Shown: positions 43,437 through 47,026 of the stretch, one piece after another | How the letters are laid out: every line of letters begins with the position of its first letter | Numbering within the stretch: position 1 is the first letter of the stretch | Assembly (NCBI GenBank): GCA_030949605.1 | Contig: JAUZSH010000025.1 | Coordinates: 1 to 47,026, forward strand | DNA from: Ghiorsea sp. | Lineage (GTDB): Bacteria; Pseudomonadota; Zetaproteobacteria; Mariprofundales; Mariprofundaceae | DNA: 47,026 nucleotides | Reading direction: 5' to 3' | The notes under the pieces: generated by a model | What the model was told of the DNA's origin: nothing | The model's database searches: none | The model's input: the letters and a program-made list of their open reading frames with translations, nothing else | Program-made: the position numbers and the translations under genes

Positions 43437-45830
43437 ATGCGTTATATTCGCTTTTTTAATCAACTACATATGGGTGACGTGGCAAGTGTTGGTGGTAAAA
43501 ACGCATCCCTTGGTGAAATGTATCAACAACTTACCGACAAAGGGGTAAAAGTACCCAATGGTTTTGCCACCACAGCAGATGGCTATTGGCATTATTTGGA
43601 ACACAACAATCTCAAACAAGCGATTGCCGACACCTTAAACGGCTTGGATAAAGAAGACTTGTCGGACTTGGCAGAATGTGGGGCAAAAATCCGAGATATG
43701 TTGGCGCACGCCACCATGCCACCCGATTTCCAAGAAGAAATTTTGGCAGCTTACAAGCAGCTATCCACAGAGTATCAGCAAGACTATTTGGCAGTGGCGG
43801 TGCGCAGCTCGGCAACGGCGGAAGATTTGCCAGACGCATCATTTGCGGGGCAGCAAGAAACTTACTTGAACATTCGCGGTGGTGCGGGATTGGTGGAAAG
43901 TGTGAAATGGGTGTTTGCATCCTTGTTTACCAACCGTGCGATTTCATACCGCGTGGATAAAGGTTTTGACCATATGAAAGTTGCCTTATCGGCAGGTATT
44001 CAAAAGATGGTGCGCAGTGACTTGGCTTCGGCGGGTGTGATGTTTTCTATTGATACCGAAACAGGCTTTCGTGATGCCGTCTTTATCACGGCAGCTTATG
44101 GTTTGGGTGAAAATGTGGTGCAAGGTGCGGTTAGCCCCGATGAGGCTTATGTGTTCAAACCTACCCTGAAACAAGGTTTCAAACCTGTTTTAAGCCGTCA
44201 TTTGGGCGAAAAAGCCATCAAAATGATCTATTCTGATTCACTCAAGCAGCCTACAAAAAATGTAGCTGTACCTTTGCGAGATAGAAAGCGGTATTGCTTA
44301 ACGCAGGAAGAATTGGTCACCTTGGCAGGTTATGCTGTCACCATTGAAGATCATTATTCCGCCTTGGCAGGTAAAACACGCCCCATGGATATTGAATGGG
44401 CAAAAGATGGGATAACAGGTGAGTTGTTTATTGTGCAAGCTCGCCCTGAAACCGTGTTTTCACAACGCTCATTAACCAGCTTTGAAACTTACGCCTTAAA
44501 AGAACGGGATAAACCCTTGGTCACAGGCAAAAGTGTGGGCGGTAAAATTGCCACAGGTGTGGCGCGGGTGATTAAAGATGTATCGCAAATCCATGAACTT
44601 GCCCCCAGTGAAGTGTTGGTCACGGATATGACAGACCCCGACTGGGAACCAATTATGAAAACGGCAGCAGCCATTGTGACCAATCGTGGAGGGAGGACTT
44701 GTCATGCTGCGATTATTTCAAGGGAGCTGGGTTTACCTGCGGTGGTTGGCTCTGAAAATGCAACATCAGAGATTAAAACAGGGCAGATGGTGACGGTATC
44801 ATGCGCGGAAGGTGAAACAGGTTATGTGTATGATGGTTCGCTGGATTTTACGGTTGAGCATATTGATGTCGGTGATTTACAACGCCCTAAAACCCAAGTG
44901 ATGATGAATGTGGCAAGCCCCGACCAAGCTTTTTCGTTTAGCTTTATTCCCAACGATGGTGTGGGTCTGGCAAGGCTTGAGTTTATTATCAGCAATAGCA
45001 TAGGCATTCATCCCAATGCGTTGTTGCAGTTCAACAACTTGCAAGACCAAGCCTTAAAACATGAGATTGGCTTGCGCACCGAAGCTTATGCTTCACCTGT
45101 TGATTTTTATGTGCAGAAATTGGTGGAAGGTGTGTCCATGATTGCGGCGGCTTTTTATCCCAAAAAAGTTGTGTTTAGAATGTCCGACTTTAAATCCAAT
45201 GAATATGCCAACCTTTTGGGTGGTCAATATTTTGAGCCCAAAGAAGATAACCCCATGCTTGGGTTTAGGGGTGCATCCCGCTACTACTCCGATGCCTTTC
45301 GTGATGCCTTTGCGCTCGAATGCCAAGCCATGCGTATTGTGCGTGAAACCAAAGGTTTAACCAATGTTGCCTTGATGATTCCATTTACCCGCACCCCTGA
45401 AGAAGGAAAAAAAGTATTGCTGGAAATGGAAAGGCATGGTTTAAAACGCGGTGAGCTGGGGCTTGAAATCTATGTGATGTGTGAAATCCCTGCCAATGTG
45501 ATTGCGGCGGATAGTTTTCTAGATGTGTTTGATGGTTTTTCCATTGGATCGAATGATTTAACGCAGCTGGTTCTGGGTGTGGATAGGGATTCTGAGTTGG
45601 TTGCGCACAATTTTGATGAACGACAAGCACCCGTGCTGACCATGTTAAGCATGGCAATCCAAGCCTGTAAACGCAGGGATAAATATGTGGGTATTTGTGG
45701 GCAAGCTCCTTCAGGTTACCCTGAAATTGCAGAATTCTTGGTGCGTGAAGGCATTGATTCCATATCCTTAAGCCCTGATTGTGTAATTGAGACAACCAAG
45801 CGTATTTTGGAAGTTGAAGCCAGCCTTTAA
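43437..45830 (+). CDS. ppsA: Phosphoenolpyruvate synthase
   Basis: 797 residues in the PpsA order. The N-terminal ATP-grasp domain (GGKNASLGEMYQQL, VAVRSSATAEDLPDASFAGQQ) occupies about 1-345. The swivelling phosphohistidine domain has TNRGGRTCHAAIISRELGLPAVVG. The C-terminal TIM barrel has GSNDLTQLVLGVDRDS and VGICGQAPS. It converts pyruvate and ATP to PEP, AMP and phosphate, for gluconeogenesis. ATG preceded by GGAGAGG. Divergent from sucA, with the 12-bp array in its leader/promoter region. Confidence 0.95.
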   Translation: MRYIRFFNQLHMGDVASVGGKNASLGEMYQQLTDKGVKVPNGFATTADGYWHYLEHNNLKQAIADTLNGLDKEDLSDLAECGAKIRDMLAHATMPPDFQEEILAAYKQLSTEYQQDYLAVAVRSSATAEDLPDASFAGQQETYLNIRGGAGLVESVKWVFASLFTNRAISYRVDKGFDHMKVALSAGIQKMVRSDLASAGVMFSIDTETGFRDAVFITAAYGLGENVVQGAVSPDEAYVFKPTLKQGFKPVLSRHLGEKAIKMIYSDSLKQPTKNVAVPLRDRKRYCLTQEELVTLAGYAVTIEDHYSALAGKTRPMDIEWAKDGITGELFIVQARPETVFSQRSLTSFETYALKERDKPLVTGKSVGGKIATGVARVIKDVSQIHELAPSEVLVTDMTDPDWEPIMKTAAAIVTNRGGRTCHAAIISRELGLPAVVGSENATSEIKTGQMVTVSCAEGETGYVYDGSLDFTVEHIDVGDLQRPKTQVMMNVASPDQAFSFSFIPNDGVGLARLEFIISNSIGIHPNALLQFNNLQDQALKHEIGLRTEAYASPVDFYVQKLVEGVSMIAAAFYPKKVVFRMSDFKSNEYANLLGGQYFEPKEDNPMLGFRGASRYYSDAFRDAFALECQAMRIVRETKGLTNVALMIPFTRTPEEGKKVLLEMERHGLKRGELGLEIYVMCEIPANVIAADSFLDVFDGFSIGSNDLTQLVLGVDRDSELVAHNFDERQAPVLTMLSMAIQACKRRDKYVGICGQAPSGYPEIAEFLVREGIDSISLSPDCVIETTKRILEVEASL

Positions 45831-45915
45831 TATGGGTTGAATACTTTCGAACTGGAAGCTTGCAACATAAATGTTTAAGCTGCGGGGCGTTGATTGAACA
45901 AAAGGGGTTAGGATT

Positions 45916-46146
45916 GTGAAATATACATCGGCAAAGGCGTGGCTTGCTGAAGCAGTGCAGCGGCAAACTACGCTTTCTGAAGTTGAAATATCCAATCGCA
46001 AAGCCATGGCAGCAGCGCATTATGCCCAAGAAAATATAACACCCGATGCAGAAACATTGGCAGACCATGACCTGTATATTTTAGGCAAAATGGATTTGGA
46101 AGAATATGAGCAATATTTATTGCTCAAACATGGCCATAACAAATAA
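45916..46146 (+). CDS. Small protein, possibly VbhA-like antitoxin domain
   Basis: 76 residues from GTG 45916 (AAAGGGG eight bases upstream). The pattern SNRKAMAAAHYAQENITPDAETLADHDLYILGKMDLEEYEQYLLLKHG resembles VbhA-type domains (short helix, then a xG-xM/I-xxxE motif) that inhibit Fic AMP-transferases. No Fic protein is encoded in the window. Alternatively a generic hypothetical helical protein. Placed between ppsA and the FKBP gene, 22 bp before the latter. Confidence 0.6.
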   Translation: MKYTSAKAWLAEAVQRQTTLSEVEISNRKAMAAAHYAQENITPDAETLADHDLYILGKMDLEEYEQYLLLKHGHNK

Positions 46147-46167
46147 GCGAAACAGACGGAGACACTC

Positions 46168-46662
46168 ATGTCAGAAGAACAAACCATTGCGGCAAATAAA
46201 GCCGTAGAAATTCATTACACATTGACCAATAAAGATGGTGAGACCGTAGATTCATCATTTGGGCAAGCGCCATTGGCATATATCCAAGGCACAGAAAGCT
46301 TGGTGCCTGGTCTTGAAAAGCATTTGGAAGGCAAAAAAATCGGTGCGAACATTACAGTTTCGATTACACCCGAAGAAGGTTATGGCGAGCGCGATGATAA
46401 CTTAACACAAGCAGTACCACGCGAGGTGTTTCAATTTGATGGTGAGATTGAAGTGGGCATGCGCTTTGAAGCGGAGACAGAAAATGGCATTGATTTGGTC
46501 ACAGTGATTGAAGCCGATGATAAGACTGTCACCGTAGATGGTAATCACCCATTAGCTGGGCAAACGCTAAACTTCGTGGTGCAAGTGATGAGCATTCGTG
46601 ATGCGACCAAAGAAGAGTTGGATCATGGGCATATTCATGGAGAAGGCGGCTGTGGTCACTGA
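46168..46662 (+). CDS. slyD: FKBP-type peptidyl-prolyl isomerase, SlyD-like
   Basis: 164 residues. An FKBP core (VEIHYTLTNKDGETVDSSFG, PLAYIQGTESLVPGLEKHLEG) is interrupted by the insert-in-flap domain (about 75-130) as in SlyD. It ends in a short His/Cys-rich tail (HGHIHGEGGCGH), a likely Ni/Zn-binding end that is much shorter than in E. coli SlyD. Cytoplasmic folding helper. Joined to the next gene by TGATG overlap. Confidence 0.88.
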   Translation: MSEEQTIAANKAVEIHYTLTNKDGETVDSSFGQAPLAYIQGTESLVPGLEKHLEGKKIGANITVSITPEEGYGERDDNLTQAVPREVFQFDGEIEVGMRFEAETENGIDLVTVIEADDKTVTVDGNHPLAGQTLNFVVQVMSIRDATKEELDHGHIHGEGGCGH

Positions 46663-47009
46663 TGGGCATTCAAATTTATCATAATCCAAGTTGTAGTAAA
46701 TCCCGCGCCGCACTCAACCTTTTGGAAGAAAAAGGCGTGGAACATGAGGTGATTGATTACCTGAACAACCCACCCACGGCTGAAGAGTTAACGGCTGTTC
46801 TCGATAAGCTTGGTATGCAGCCGCAAGACTTGATGCGCACAGGTGAAGCGGAATACAAGGAACACATCCAAGGCAAAGATTTAAGCCGAGAAGAAATGAT
46901 TGCGCTTATGGTGCAGCACCCGAAAATGATTGAGCGACCGATTGTTGCCAATGATTTAAGAGCTGCGATTGCACGACCTTTAGAACTTATTTTACCAATT
47001 ATTGCTTAG
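46662..47009 (+). CDS. ArsC-family (glutaredoxin-like) arsenate reductase
   Basis: 115 residues with the ArsC fold. The catalytic cysteine is C11 in IYHNPSCSKSR, and the conserved ERPIVAND region follows (about 91-98). Normal length for the arsenate reductase/YfgD group. Glutathione/glutaredoxin-linked reduction of arsenate is the family role, but no arsenite pump or ArsR is nearby, so YfgD-like housekeeping function is equally possible. Overlaps the slyD stop by one base. Confidence 0.87.
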   Translation: MGIQIYHNPSCSKSRAALNLLEEKGVEHEVIDYLNNPPTAEELTAVLDKLGMQPQDLMRTGEAEYKEHIQGKDLSREEMIALMVQHPKMIERPIVANDLRAAIARPLELILPIIA

Positions 47010-47026
47010 ACATTACAAGGAATAAC

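Overview
The window is a bacterial chromosome segment with proteobacterial gene content: ntrYX, pgeF, rluD, RNase E/G, rmuC, proS, htpX, nadK, recN, mlaA, rsmC, rsuA, a group-2 sigma factor, sucAB and ppsA. My best guess is an iron-oxidiser-like zetaproteobacterium or a deep-branching gammaproteobacterium. That is inferred from gene content and family flavour only; no rRNA or tRNA gene is present to settle it.

Layout. 1-3660 is an insertion-sequence graveyard: an IS1634-type transposase running off the left edge, a 204-bp MITE, a strongly folded 170-190 bp stretch, a truncated MITE and a broken IS4-type transposase. 3675-11464 is a minus-strand housekeeping run: ntrX, a frameshifted ntrY, a DUF4390 protein, pgeF, rluD, rne/rng. 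11834-15203 holds rluC (plus), a membrane-anchored RRM protein, a c-type cytochrome and a redoxin (minus), separated by MITEs. 15276-19923 is rmuC, split by about 3.3 kb of nested elements (IS30 ends, MITE, IS5, IS1634, IS3 carrying a MITE, IS30). 20166-24725 (minus) carries two peptidoglycan hydrolases, proS and a class III cyclase. 24892-29809 (plus) is htpX followed by a tightly packed cinA-cytochrome-nadK-recN-GNAT run. 29810-30577 is a second repeat cluster. 30593-34029 has a CvfB-like RNA-binding protein, mlaA, rsmC and rsuA. 34030-35941 holds a frameshifted SAP/Rho_N-like mini-gene and a decayed IS200/IS605 element. The right part has mtnA, apt with a sigma factor, sucB-sucA, a 15-copy 12-bp array, ppsA, a small VbhA-like protein, a SlyD-type FKBP and an ArsC-family protein.

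The main theme is genome plasticity. At least six families of small non-coding inverted-repeat elements can be recognised from repeated copies, terminal inverted repeats and target duplications. Several are nested, which gives a relative insertion order, and one family lies directly against the stop codons of rluC, apt and sucB. Three short tandem arrays (11-bp x3, 12-bp x7, 12-bp x15) and several single-base or homopolymer frameshifts (ntrY twice, the SAP-like gene, IS4 tnp, tnpA) suggest either a high slippage rate or sequencing errors.

The most unusual protein-level observations are a 2-oxoglutarate dehydrogenase E2 with no visible E3-binding domain, an RRM fused to two membrane helices, and a diheme mini-cytochrome embedded between cinA and nadK.
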